The notes under the pieces are model-generated. The model did no database searches. It had not been told where the DNA came from and saw only the letters and a list, made by a program, of their open reading frames with translations. DNA of 64,000 nucleotides from Boesenbergia rotunda (Eukaryota > Streptophyta > Magnoliopsida > Zingiberales > Zingiberaceae): contig JAGFNQ010000279.1 of the NCBI GenBank assembly GCA_024364735.1, positions 1,309,732 to 1,373,731 on the forward strand, in the 5' to 3' direction. Position 1 is the first letter of the stretch, and each line of letters starts with the position of its first letter. Positions 53,913-64,000 of this stretch are shown here, piece after piece. A program made the translations under genes and the position numbers.

Positions 53913-54575
53913 TGGATCTTGGGGTAGGTTTGGATTAAACCTAGGTTGAACTTAATTTTCTTAATTAGGTTTAATTACAGATTAATTATTAATTAAGGAT
54001 AAATTAATGAATGTGAAAATTAGGATTAGTCTTAATATAGTTTAAATTTTGTTTAGCTATTTTATTAGTTGTATAAATAGCTAAAATTGTGTTCTTGATT
54101 CAGGACACTGATTGGATACCATTCCAGAAGGAATCGACGTGGACGATGAGTCACCAGAGTCCAGCCCACACGGACGATGACGAAAGGAAAGGAGATCCCA
54201 CCCTGCGAGATCAACACGAGCGTTAATGGGAACACTCCGGAGATTTTTCGACAGAGCCCACTCTGACGCTCAAGTCGGCACTCAAGTCGATTGTAGGAAG
54301 ATAATTAAGGAGTTGTGAGTTTAGAGAGTGTAACCTCTTTACCTGGGGGATTGAAGTACCTTATATACCTGTAGGCCTAGTCGCACGTATCTTCACGTTT
54401 TCCTCCACGTTTCATACTTGTCGGTTACATGATAACTCTTAGATAACGGCTCCCGCGATTATTGAGCCTTAATTGTCGCATATAAAGGACAATAATTATC
54501 CACCACCTTTCCTGAGCAAGAAATGATAACGGTTAGTGGAGTCGGGCTATCGGGTCTATGACATTTTGGGCTCCG
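53913..54575. other. Unassigned DNA right of solo LTR N
   Basis: T-rich intron-like DNA to about 54,110, a possible acceptor TTGATTCAG/GA near 54,103, then sequence of moderate GC content that may be the R-U5 side of an unrelated minus-strand LTR (TATATA near 54,361). No domain is recognisable. Confidence 0.4.
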
Positions 54576-54770
54576 CTTTCCCGAGAGAGTCTCGGGAGAC
54601 TTCCTCTCATGGAAAGACCATGGGAGCTTATCTTTCCGGGGAGGTCTCGGGCGTATATCATCCCGAGTTGATCTCGGGAATCTACCCTCCCGAGGTGGTT
54701 TCGGGAGTCTGCCCTCCCGAGGTGGTCTCGGGAGTCTGCCCTCCCGAGGTGGTCTTGGGAGTCCGAGATA
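54576..54770. repeat. Inverted-repeat minisatellite (CTCCCGAG array)
   Basis: Seven or eight head-to-tail units of about 26 bp, each an inverted repeat: arms CTCCCGAG/CTCGGGAG around gtggt, or TCCCGAG/CTCGGGA around agagt and ttgat, and one unit with CTCATGG/CCATGGGAG around aaaga. Probably part of an old LTR; its borders are not visible. Confidence 0.85.
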
Positions 54771-55263
54771 ATTGTTCAGACTCGGTGGACCCAGACACAT
54801 AGCTTCTTCGTTCCACGTGTTAACCCTGGGATGCTCAACCCCATCAGATACGTATGTTGAGCTTGAGGAGGTTCTCTCAGAACCGTATACTCATCATTTA
54901 AGACGGATACTTCTTCCTTATTTTCTATAGAATCGTTTACCTTAAATGCATGATTGTTTTATTATCTGAGTAGGATGCTTTACCTTAAATCTATTTGTCT
55001 TATTTTTCCTGCTTGATACTTATTCATTCTTGACCCTTAGTAGTATTCTAAAATGTTCAGTTATACAATCACATCTCTTGATTTTTGATCTAAAGGGTAT
55101 CGTGTGTACTGTAGAACTATCATTTGACCTTTCTAGGGTGTGGTTGGCATTAGATAAACCCTACCTAATAGATAAGTGCATGTTTATTTACTTTGTTGTC
55201 GATTGTGCTTCGTATCGTATTGATTGCATGGTTTTGGTTTGATTAAGGTTGTGCATATTAGAG
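54771..55263. other. Unassigned DNA before element E
   Basis: No gene, RNA or repeat boundary recognised. It ends at the target site of element E. Confidence 0.5.
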
Positions 55264-55268
55264 ACACG

Positions 55269-56814
55269 TGTTGGTGCAGGAAGCACCATATCGAACCTGG
55301 TTTTGATATTGGCAAAAGATTCAAAGTTAAGTTTATTTGTGATCTAACGTTGTTCACTGAGTGTGCAGAAAAAGCCCTAGCGAAGGACTGCTAGGCACCT
55401 GGCGAAGGACTGCCAGTACCCAAGCCCTAGCGAAGGACTGCTAGGCACCTAGCGAAGGACTGCTAGGCACCTGGCGAAGGACTGCCAGTACCCAAGCCCT
55501 AGCGAAGGACTGCTAGGCACCTGGCGAAGGACTGCCAGTATCCAAGCCCTAGCGAAGGACTGCTAGGCAACTGGCGAAGGACTGCCAGCATCAAAGCCCT
55601 AGCGAAGGACTGCTAGGCAACTGGCGAAGGACTGCCAGCATCAAAGCCCTAGCGAAGGACTGCTAGGCGCTAGGCGAAGGACAACCTGGGACTAAAGCCC
55701 TAGCGAAGGAATGCTAGGCACCGGGCGAAGGACAGCTCGGCATCCAAGACCTGACAAAGGACCGTCAGGCAAAAGTCCAACCAAAGGAGCGGTTGGCATC
55801 AGGTAAATTCTCCCGAGAGGAGTAGGTGAGGACACGTTCCCCGTCGAGGGAACAGTAGGCGTCGGTTCGACCTAGGACTCCATTTTGGAGACCAAAGTTA
55901 GAACCAAGACAGCTAAGGCTGTATAAAATAAATAATTAATTGTGTTATTGTGTTTTGGACTAACCCTGAATGCAGGACCGAAGGAACGTGTGTCTGCAAC
56001 TCAAAGAGCCTCAAAGGAGTGAGGCAGCAGCTGAGTAAGGCGCCCTGAGTGTCCAGGGCGCCCTCAAGGTGAACCAGAACCAAGCGAAGTAAAAAGAGCT
56101 TCGGCTGCTTACTGGGCAAGGCGCCCTCAGCAGCGAAGGTGCCCTCGTTAGCGAAGGCGCCCTCAGCAACCAGGGCGCCCCCAAGCCCAAGACTGCGAAG
56201 CCAGCTTTATCCACAGCCGAGAATTCTGCGCGGAAGAAGTCAGCCAAGGCGCCCTCTGCGACCAGGGCGCCCCAGAGGTCAAACCTCATCCCTATTGCGG
56301 TGGGAAAACGCTTGACCGAGCGAAGCGCGGATCTGCTGACACGTGGCAGGGCGCCCCCGACGTCCAGGGCGCCCTAGGTGCTATAAATAGCACCCCTCGA
56401 CCCCAAGCTTTACATCAACTTCGCTCCAAAGCTTCCACGCTCTTCTACGCTCGTGCCTTGCTCCAGAAACGCCTCACCTCGAGCCGACGACGTCCCACTG
56501 CCCCGAAAAGAGTCGATACACTCCGGACGTCGGTAACGAAGAGCTTAATATTTTATTATTATTTGATTGCACTCTCTTTGTAATTGAAATCATTGTAACC
56601 TATTTGCGCAACTATAGAATTGCCCAAAGTAAACGATCAACGACCGTGGGCCTTGGAGTAGGAGTCGACACAGGCTCCGAACCAAGTAAAAATCACTGTG
56701 TCTTTGTGCTGTGTCTCGTATTTTTGTTTCCGCTGTGCACTTACTCTTAGTTTTCCGAAAAAGAGCGATTTCCGATATTCACCCCCCCTCTATCGACGGC
56801 TTCTCGATCCAACA
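55269..56814 (+). repeat. Element E 5' LTR (N-like)
   Basis: 1,546 bp. Hairpin array 55,375-55,800, GGCGCC palindromes 56,040-56,375, TATAAATA 56,382-56,389, C-run and CTCTATCGACGG at the end. Its U3 and R-U5 follow solo LTR N (TTTTGATATTGG, GCAACTCA, TAGAATTGCCC). Confidence 0.92.
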
Positions 56815-56816
56815 AG

Positions 56817-57360
56817 TGGTATCAGAGCGGGGTAGTTCAAACTTGGTGCAACCACCAGTTTGAAAGTTTTTCGGATTTACAAAATTTTTTTTCTTATTTC
56901 TTTCCTTTTTTTTTAATCAACACCACTACATCTTTTCCGCCCTTTATTTCAAATAAATAATATCTGTAGGTGTATTTAAAAAATTCTTACGCCTTTTTCA
57001 ATTTTGAATTTTCATATTTTCACCATAAGTCTGATTTGATAAAACGAACAGTTTTTGAAAATTTGTCATAAATTTTTTTTAATTATTATTTTAATATTTT
57101 TCTCGAAATTCGTGCTACTTTAATTCGAGTAATTTTTTTTAAACGTTAAATTCTTACTTTTTCATTATTAATCAGAATTGACAAAATCAATATTTTTCAA
57201 AAATTTGTCATAACTTATTTTTATTATTTTATTATTATTTCGCCTCGAAATTCGTGCAATATTTTTTTTGGCTATTTCTTCCTTCTCCCGCACTACTAAT
57301 CCAAGACCAAGTCTTGGTACACTTTTGTTGTTTCTTTTTGTGTGCAAGAGGTTATTTTAA
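56817..57360 (+). other. Element E primer-binding site and leader
   Basis: TGGTATCAGAGC (56,817-56,828) then about 530 bp of AT-rich untranslated leader with repeated TTTTTCAAAAATTTGTCATAA-like pieces. No gene. Confidence 0.8.
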
Positions 57361-58185
57361 ATGACCAACCAAGAATGGAACAGTGCCCGTCCACCGCTAT
57401 TCTCCGGCGAGAACTTCAATTCCTAGAGAAGTCTAATGGAGTTCCATCTGAAGGCCCATATGGACATATGGATGATCATCCAAACAGGGTTCTCCCTCCC
57501 CACAGAAGATGGATCATCGATCGCCTGGGACAAATTGGACGAATCAACTCTGAGGAAGATCGAGACTGATGCCAGGGCAACATCAATCTTACAATGCGGC
57601 CTGACCAAAGAAAAACTGAAGCGGGTCGGATCCTTCACCTGTGCCAAGGAGCTGTCGGAAAAGCTAATCAACCTACACGAAGAGAGCTCCAATATTGAGG
57701 TCTTTGAAGGAGAGATGTTCGAATTATCAGACGAATCAAATGAAGAAGAAGATCAAGTAAGCGGTCTTGCACTCTTGGTCCAAGCACAAACAGCCGAGTC
57801 AGAGTCTGAACCCGAATCCAAGCCAGATTTAGAAAACGAATTAACTGAGACGGTAATTGATTTTAAATTCTTTTCAAAATTAGTATTAAATAACCAAACA
57901 GATACTGTAATGGTCGAGGAAGGTGTAAATTCTGTTGCAGGGAAAACTCCAAGAGAACTGCAAAAGAAGCCTCAACCAGTACCTGAGTCCGACTCAGACT
58001 CAGAATCTGACGACGAAGGAAGGGATCCCTGGGAACTGGTCCAATTGGCTCGCGACCACTACAAAATACTGAAGAAACAATCAAGCAAAAGAAAAATGGG
58101 TAACTTTAATTCATATGAAAATTTAATTAATAATATTGCTGTTTTTGAAAATCCAGAATATTATTACAATTATGATATAACGTAG
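57361..58185 (+). pseudogene. Element E gag (one stop, shortened)
   Basis: ATG at 57,361 (MTNQEWNSARPPLFSGENF). A TAG at 57,424-57,426 replaces what should be tryptophan, after which the frame is open from the internal ATG at 57,436 for 249 codons. UBN2 features: MEFHLKAHMDIWMIIQTGF, LTKEKLKRVGSFTCAKELSE, LINLHEESSN. The centre of the domain (the part with RYTLNSFPRNSLW in the gags of A) is deleted; an acidic tail with SESDSDSESDD-like repeats follows, and the frame ends in the spacer without a zinc knuckle. It cannot form a normal capsid, so E depends on a related element for all proteins. Confidence 0.85.
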
Positions 58186-58870
58186 ATCATTTTTTTTGCT
58201 TTAATTGTATGCTCCTTTTATTTTTTTTAATTAGGATTAGTTTAAGGACAAAAGAGTTAATTGAAATTTGAACAACATAGTATTGGGTGGAGGTGAGATG
58301 ATAGTACGTTAGGGAAGCCAATTTGGCGGAACTAGCCTAAGCTACCGATCCAAGACCCAAACTAGTTAGACCAGAAATTTTTCAAAGAATAATTTTGAAA
58401 ATGAAATTTCATTAAAAGGCTTTGTCAAGGAAAGGGTGGATGATCTCATAAGGCTACGGCCAAAGAAGGTCTAGTGCCTCGCCAAGACCTGGAAGCCAAT
58501 TTTTGAAATTCAAATTCAAATTATTTTTTGTTAAATTCGAATCTAACACAAATTTTCAGTTAATCTTAGATTCAAATATCTCTTTTCAAAATAAATTTAA
58601 ATAGTGTTTAAAAAATTAATTTAACTTTTTAAAATTATTCATGGTCTTTTCAAAATAAATCTTCTACTAAAACCTGTCTCACAAAAACCCTTAAGGTTAA
58701 CATGCTTGATCATGTAGAACTGGGTGAGACATCTAGGACCTAAAAGCATAAATCAATATCCTTTCAAAAAAAAATATATTTTCAAAGTTATTCAAAATTA
58801 TCTCTTGTTTTCAAATTAATTCACTGTACTCTACTTTTTTTTTATTTCATGTCAAATATCACAATAAATA
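58186..58870 (+). other. Conserved gag-protease spacer homologue in element E
   Basis: Non-coding. It matches the spacer of A and C (GTACGTTAGGGAAG, GGCGGAACTAGCC, AACTAGTTAGACC, GGCTTTGTCAAGGAAAG, CGCCAAGACCTGGAAGCC). No protease follows it. Confidence 0.7.
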
Positions 58871-60108
58871 AAGTCTAGGACTTGATTAAGTCAATTATTG
58901 GTCAAACCTAGTCAACATAGTCAAACATGGATAACACTGAAGTCCCCTAGGACATTAGATTGAGTTAAATAGTAAAGGGGAGTGGTTTATTCTTTTTAAT
59001 TTTCTTTCAAAATATCTTTGAAAAATTATTATCATTTCAAAATGGTTTTCGAAAATTGTGTTATCATACCAAATTATGTTTTCAAAAATCTATCTCCTTA
59101 AAAATTATCAAACTCAAAAGGCATGTTCAAAATTGTTCCTTTAATTTTGACAAACCCTAAGACTAAGAGGAGGATTAACTTGTGGTCAACAAGCCTCCCA
59201 GGACTGTGTCAGATTTAAGGGAAGTTCAAATTAAAAGAAGAAGTTTTATGCCTTCAAATAATCACTATATTTTTCAAAATTATGCTTTACAAAAATCATT
59301 ATCATTTCAAAATGTTTTTCGAAAAAGGGGCTTATGTTTGAAAATTATCTTCATTTCAAGTTGAATTTCCTAAAATTATATTACCGTACTGATATTCAAA
59401 ACTATTCTTTTTGATTTTAATAAACCCTAAAGACACAGAGGAAGGTCCACTTCATGATCCATAAGGACTCCTAGGATGTGTCAAATTTAGGGGGAGTTTG
59501 AGTCAAGAGAAGAATTTCTGAAATGTGTTTATTAATTTTTTTTAAGTTATTAGACAATTCTTATAATTTAAATCAAACCTTAAGACTCAAAGGAAGATCG
59601 CTTGTAGTCAACAAGCTTCCTAGGACTGGGTCAAGTTTAGGGGGAGATTAAATTAAAAGAATTATTGAATTATATGTTTTCATGCACTGCACGTTTAAAA
59701 TCCTTTTGAAAACTTAAATTTTTCTTTCAAAATATTATTATTTTATTTTTTTAAATTCTTTTGGAAATAGTATTTACTTGAGTTGGAAAATTTCTAGGAC
59801 ACTTAGGAAACTGTCCTTGTAGTTAACAAGGTTTCCTAGGATTGTGTCAGACTGGAAAAGTAACCAAAGCAAGTAAAATATTATGCGTTAAAAACAATAC
59901 TTTTGTAAGTGCTTTCAAAAGATAATTTTCTCTAATATTATAAAAGCACTTATAGTTTTTAATGCATAATCTTCTTATATCTTCAAAAATGCACAATCTC
60001 TTTCAAAAGTACTTCTACTTTTCAAAATATAATGTTTTCAAAAGTACTAATATTTTCAAGGCAATAGTGTTCTAAGTGAATGAATTTTCTAAAAGACTTG
60101 CCTACAAA
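58871..60108 (+). repeat. Reiterated non-coding module in element E
   Basis: Diverged copies near 58,920, 59,180, 59,430, 59,600 and 59,790, each with a purine start, a hairpin (for example CCTTGT/ACAAGG around agtta), CCTAGGA and GTCAG/GTCAAG, then often TTTAGGGGGAG. Order and content match element C (18,087-19,030). The last 240 bp are TTTTCAAA-rich. Confidence 0.75.
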
Positions 60109-60126
60109 CATCAAAAAGGGGGAGAT

Positions 60127-61703
60127 TGTTGGTGCAAGTTGCATCAATGATGTTCCTCTTGAAGTATTTTAATGTTTGACAATATACTTAAGTCAGTGAT
60201 ACATTGAACAGACAAAGGGGAGTAAGAGAGAAGTAACCAAGGCTGAAGAAAAAGTCCTAGTTAATCTAGGCATCGAAACCCTAAAGTCCCAGTGAAGGGA
60301 TGCTGGGCACCTAGCGAAGGGCTGCTAGGTATCGAAACCCTAAGACCTAACGAAGGGCTGTTAGACACCTAGCGAAGGGCTGCTAGGTATCGTAACCCTA
60401 AGACCTAGCGAAGGGCTGCTAGGCACCTAGTGAAGGACTACTAGGCATAGAAGACCTAGCGAAGGGCTGCTAGGCACCTAGTGAAGGGCTGCTAGGCATA
60501 GAAGACCTAGCGAAGGATTGCTAGGCACCAGGCGAAGGACCGCTTGGTAACAAAGACCTAGCGAAGGGCTGCTAGGCACCTGGCGAAGGACTGCTAGGTA
60601 ATGAAGTCTTGGTCCAAGGGACTGAGTAACTTAGCTGAGCGATGACTAAGGACAGGAGTAGAGACGGGTCGGGGTTCGAGCGTCTCGAGATCCGGAGTAA
60701 TCGGAGGCTAAGCAAAAGTCTATCCGAAGGACTGGGTGGCAACCGTCTCCTGAAAGGAGTAGGTGAAGGGCGAGTTCTAGGGGATGGGAACTCGTGCCGG
60801 TTCGACCTAGGGTTTCGTGCAAATCCGAAGTCCGAACCAAGTCCCTAAGGCTAACATTATATTTATCCATGCTTTGTGTGTGTGTATCTTGCAGGTATCA
60901 AGAACCGGGGACAAAGCAGTTAAACCAAGCTAAAAGGTGGTTTAGGCCCTAAGCAGGGCGCCCCCAGCTGTGGGGGCGCCCCCATGCACCAGGGCGCCCC
61001 CAGCAGTGGGGGCGCCCCCATGACCAGGGCGCCCCCAGTGCTGAGGGCGCCCCCAGGTAGTACTACGAGGCTGCTTCGCTGTTTCAAAGCCAGAAGCAAA
61101 GGATAAGCGCTCCAGAGGGCGCCCGGGACGTCCGGGGAGCCCTGGTCAAAAGTCTTATCACCTGCAACGAAGTAGGCGCGAGGATAAGAGTTGACCGAGT
61201 CAAGCGGGGCGCCCCCAGCGTCCGGGGCGCCCCCAGGAGGCCTATATAAGGGGCTTCGACCCCTCAGCTTCAGATACGACTTTCAAGCACTGTTCTGATA
61301 ATTCTGACCGACTGCAACGCGCTAGAAACGAGGCTCTACGACCGGGAGGCTCCAGGAGGAAGTGCGCGGCACTTCGGAGGTCCAGATCGGCCGAGTTTCA
61401 GATTTTTGTTCGGTTCGCTTTTACTTATTCCGCACTTTATTTTCTATATTATTGTTTGTAAATCTTACACTGTAAGTCAGGTTTCTCCGCCTCCGGAAAG
61501 TCCGGGAAGGAGACCAATAGTGGACGGGCGTTCCCGTCGGGAACCAAGTAAAAATCCCGCGTGTCCTTTGCTGTGTTTTTATTCGTTCTATTTATTTCTC
61601 CGCTGCGCTAACACTCTAAGTCTAGAACGAAAGTAACGAGGTTTCTGCGAAGTTTTCACGATCGATATTCACCCCCCTCTATCGACGGCTTCTCGATCCA
61701 ACA
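60127..61703 (+). repeat. Element E 3' LTR (C-like)
   Basis: 1,577 bp after the tract AAAAAGGGGGAGAT. Hairpin array 60,275-60,605, hairpin CTATCC/GGGTGG (about 60,719-60,738), GGGCGCCC palindromes 60,955-61,235, TATATAAG 61,243-61,250, a C-run and CTCTATCGACGG at the end. Confidence 0.92.
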
Positions 61704-61708
61704 ACACG

Positions 61709-62703
61709 CACCATAGCATTATTTGCATACCGACAACCACTGGCTCCCTTGTGGTTGTGATGGGTCATCGGTCTTATTTCCTATTGTATCACGCATATTT
61801 GGAGTTGTGTGCAGACAGTTGATACTCCCCAGGTGTTTGGAGTCCCCATATGCATTTCGGGGTTTTATAGCCACAGGTATTATAGCTTTTCATACAGTGT
61901 CACAGGTATTGTGGTGTATCTGCATAGCCATAAGTTTTGGCACTTGTATTTTGTCTACTCAATCTACCCAATGTAGCAGTGGTTGGTGCGTGTACAGAGC
62001 AGGTTATCGCATCTGTGCATATTATGCATTGTGCATTTACATGTGTTTGTTACACTTGTTTGATCTATGATTGTTGTATTATAGCTTTTCATATTATTCG
62101 GTTATAATTTGCATTTATTATATGATCTGGATTTGCTCGACAGTATTAGCGGTTTACTGAGATATTAGGGGGATTTCTAATCATGCCCCTATGTATTCAT
62201 TGGTTTTCGAGTATGTTTATTCGTATAGTTGTATTTGATTTATGATCTTTATTTCAGAGACTGTATACCTTCATTTTCTACTTACTTGTTTTATCTTTTT
62301 ATTTACCTTACATTTATCTACTCTTATACCCGCAGAGTCTGTTCGGACTCACCACCTCTCGTTCTTCTTTTTGTTTCAGGTAGTTGATAGTTGTGTCTTG
62401 TATCGCCAGAAGAGAATCCAACTCTAGTCTCCATTTGAGTATTATTTTTATTTGTTTTCGTACTCCCGTAGTATTCTTATCGTATTGATGTCGCCCTAGT
62501 TATGTTTTTCGTTATGGATGGTATTTGTTTTCTCTATGGACGTGCATTTATTTACTTCCGTTGGATTTTGATTTGTCGCATTTGGTTTACGAAGATTTAC
62601 TTATTATGTTTATTATTTATTGTGCAAAATATTTAACTACGTAGTTGTGAATGTGTGAATGCCAGCCGAGTGTGGTTGTGCCTATTTTTATGGTTGAGTG
62701 TGT
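61709..62703. other. Unassigned DNA right of element E
   Basis: No credible gene. The stretch GAGTCTGTTCGGACTCACCACCTC followed by CTTTTTGTTTCAGGTAG (62,336-62,384) resembles the U5 region of plant Ty3-gypsy elements, so this may be old gypsy DNA. Confidence 0.4.
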
Positions 62704-63187
62704 TAGGAGTGTCAATTCGGGTGGGTCAGGTCGGATTCGGGTCGGGTCGGATTTGGGTCGGATTGGAAAAAAAATTTTAACTCCCAACCCGAACCCGATC
62801 GGAACCCGAATTCAACCCGAAACGCCCAAACCCGAACCCGATCAACCCGAACCTGACCCGAATAACCCAAAAAATAATGATTCAAAACGTTTTTTTCGCT
62901 ATTTTTTTTATAATTCTTCATTTTTATCTCAATACTCCATCATGATCATACTAATATTGATATTAATATACATAAAAATATCTTAATTTTCAAAATAAAA
63001 TTTAATTTAACTCAAAAAAATCACTAAACATTAAATTCAGGTCAACCCGAACCCGACCCGGAAATTTTCAACCCGAAATCCTCCAACCCGAACCCAACCA
63101 GAACCCGAAAATTTTCAACCCGAATCTAATTTTTTTCGGGTCGATTCGGATTGGGTCGTCGGGTCATATTGATTTTTGACACCCCTA
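62704..63187. mobile_element. hAT-like MITE with CGGGT/ACCCG subterminal repeats
   Basis: Ends TAGGAGTGTCAA and, inverted, TAGGGGTGTCAA. Flanks GAGTGTGT and AAGTATGT agree at 6 of 8 positions, a decayed 8-bp duplication. The left part carries GGGTCGG-type and the right part ACCCGAA-type repeats, so the two halves are roughly inverted. No coding sequence. Confidence 0.8.
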
Positions 63188-64000
63188 AGTATGTATTAAG
63201 TTTCAGATTGTCTACCGTATAGGAGAGATGTTACCCGATTTTCAAACAAACATGAGTTTCTGGCTGCGTGACGAATAATGAGTGTTTGATGCTCACAAAG
63301 TGCAAATAAATGTTTATGATGCTCAAATCATTCATGGTGTTCGGTCGTTACCATGACTCATTTGTGCTTTCCGAATTTGCTCGATAGCCACTAGAAAACT
63401 TTTATCAGGCCAAACGAATCACATCTAGGTGAAATAAGTGCATAGTATTAAACAAAATGAGATGAATGAATTTAATTCAAATCAGGTGGCAAAACGATTT
63501 GCTCGTCCCAGCGTCTCCGTCAATCCGTCTTAGGGTCAATACGGAGAAGATAAATCATGGGGACTACTAATTTGGATGATGTAACTAATCCATAAATAAG
63601 ATGAATATATTGACTTTACTAAATTTTAATACTCAAATACTCAAGTCTCAAGATAATAAATTTAATTCAAATCAAAATCACAGTGGAATGGTTGATTCAA
63701 TGTAATAGTTCGGCAACATCAAAGTAAGTCAATAGAGTCAAATGTATCAATCGAATCAAATCGAATAAATCAAATTTTCTTCCAACTAAAATAACCGAAT
63801 CAATCAATATTTCTAGTAAAAACAAATAAATTGAATCGATATAATATCAATTAATTCAGTATTTGATCAAATTTATTGATTATAGTTGATTTTAAAAAAT
63901 GACATCACTGTTGATTTTTAGTATTGTTTTTTATTGATTTTTATTCGGGTTGACTAAATTAAAAGTTTTAAAATTGAAATATTATTAAAATAATTAATTT
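63188..64000. other. AT-rich DNA without recognised features
   Basis: No open frame, RNA gene or repeat boundary seen. Confidence 0.6.

Larger units (their letters stand above)
55269..61703 (+). mobile_element. Element E: chimeric non-autonomous LTR retrotransposon
   Basis: 5' LTR 55,269-56,814 and 3' LTR 60,127-61,703, flanked by ACACG on both sides (55,264-55,268; 61,704-61,708). Primer site (56,817-56,828) and polypurine tract (60,109-60,126) are in place. The 3.3-kb interior holds a SIRE-type gag, the conserved spacer and the reiterated non-coding module, but no pol. The 5' LTR starts like solo LTR N (GGTGCAGGAAGCACC), the 3' LTR like element C (GGTGCAAGTTGCATC), and they differ over most of their length, which is not expected of one insertion. 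Confidence 0.88.

Noticed and set aside
53430..53949. 168-codon plus-strand frame crossing the end of solo LTR N
   Set aside because: It runs through TATA box, R and U5 of an LTR and past its end; no domain.
54103..54240. Second exon of the gene starting at 47.4 kb
   Set aside because: An acceptor-like CAG is present, but the following sequence has no domain and cannot be linked to the first exon without transcript data.
54459..54800. Pro/Arg-rich repeated peptide frames
   Set aside because: By-products of the CTCCCGAG repeat array.

Overview
The window is nuclear DNA of a flowering plant. A GC-rich single-exon F-box/kelch gene, together with SIRE/Maximus-like Ty1-copia elements, hAT elements and a tRNA-derived SINE, points to a monocot of the commelinid type (a Zingiberales-like genome is my guess; no species can be named from the sequence alone). 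It is a retrotransposon nest with one convincing host gene: the F-box/kelch gene at 39,787-40,842 on the minus strand. A second host-gene trace is a possible first exon ending in a consensus splice donor at 47,875.

Layout, with letters used throughout. A: SIRE-like Ty1-copia on the minus strand, from before base 1 to 14,974. B: Ty1-copia on the plus strand with 2.2-kb LTRs, 1,034-9,794, nested in A (TSD GGTTC). C: non-autonomous minus-strand LTR element 14,978-22,940 (TSD CAGTG), inserted 3 bp outside the end of A; solo LTR S (17,232-18,081, TSD TTTTC) is nested in C. D: a B-type LTR remnant (22,941-24,274) that A had interrupted. F: solo LTR 24,292-25,674 (TSD GTGAT). 25,680-31,037: remnants of a short-LTR copia (G), a captured A-type gag piece, and a 2-kb minus-strand B-type LTR with primer site (H). 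31,038-32,967: a G-type gag interrupted by a tRNA-derived SINE. I: LTR 32,968 up to an N at 34,789. K: possible LTR 34,790-35,652. J: gag-only Ty1-copia 36,179-39,605 (TSD ACTAG). Then come the F-box gene, unclassified DNA, and L: a very young Ty1-copia 43,302-47,356 (TSD GAGGA) inside an inverted-repeat (MITE-like) element. M: hAT transposon 48,378-52,481. N: solo LTR 52,487-53,907 (TSD GTTTT). E: LTR element 55,269-61,703 (TSD ACACG). Last is a hAT-like MITE, 62,704-63,187.

The most unusual signal is in the U3 parts of the LTR group A/C/E/F/I/N/S, whose members end in a C-run followed by CTCTATCGAC-like sequence and CCAACA. Some carry arrays of short hairpins whose stems change in a base-pair-preserving way (CTAGC/GCTAG, CTGGC/GCCAG, CTAAC/GTTAG, CTAGT/ACTAG, CCAACC/GGTTGG, with G-T wobbles) while the loop (gaaggact, gaagggct or cctccaa) stays nearly constant. 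Next to these, just upstream of the TATA box, lie family-specific palindrome arrays (GGGCGCCC, GATCGGTC/GACCGATC, CCAGTCGACTGG). A separate repeat array at 54.6-54.8 kb shows the same behaviour. Because U3 is transcribed at the 3' end of the element RNA, these could be structured 3'-UTR modules. Element E is also remarkable: its TSDs match, but its two LTRs are of different subfamilies.

All exon limits, lineage names and functional suggestions are read by eye from the sequence; no database search was possible.
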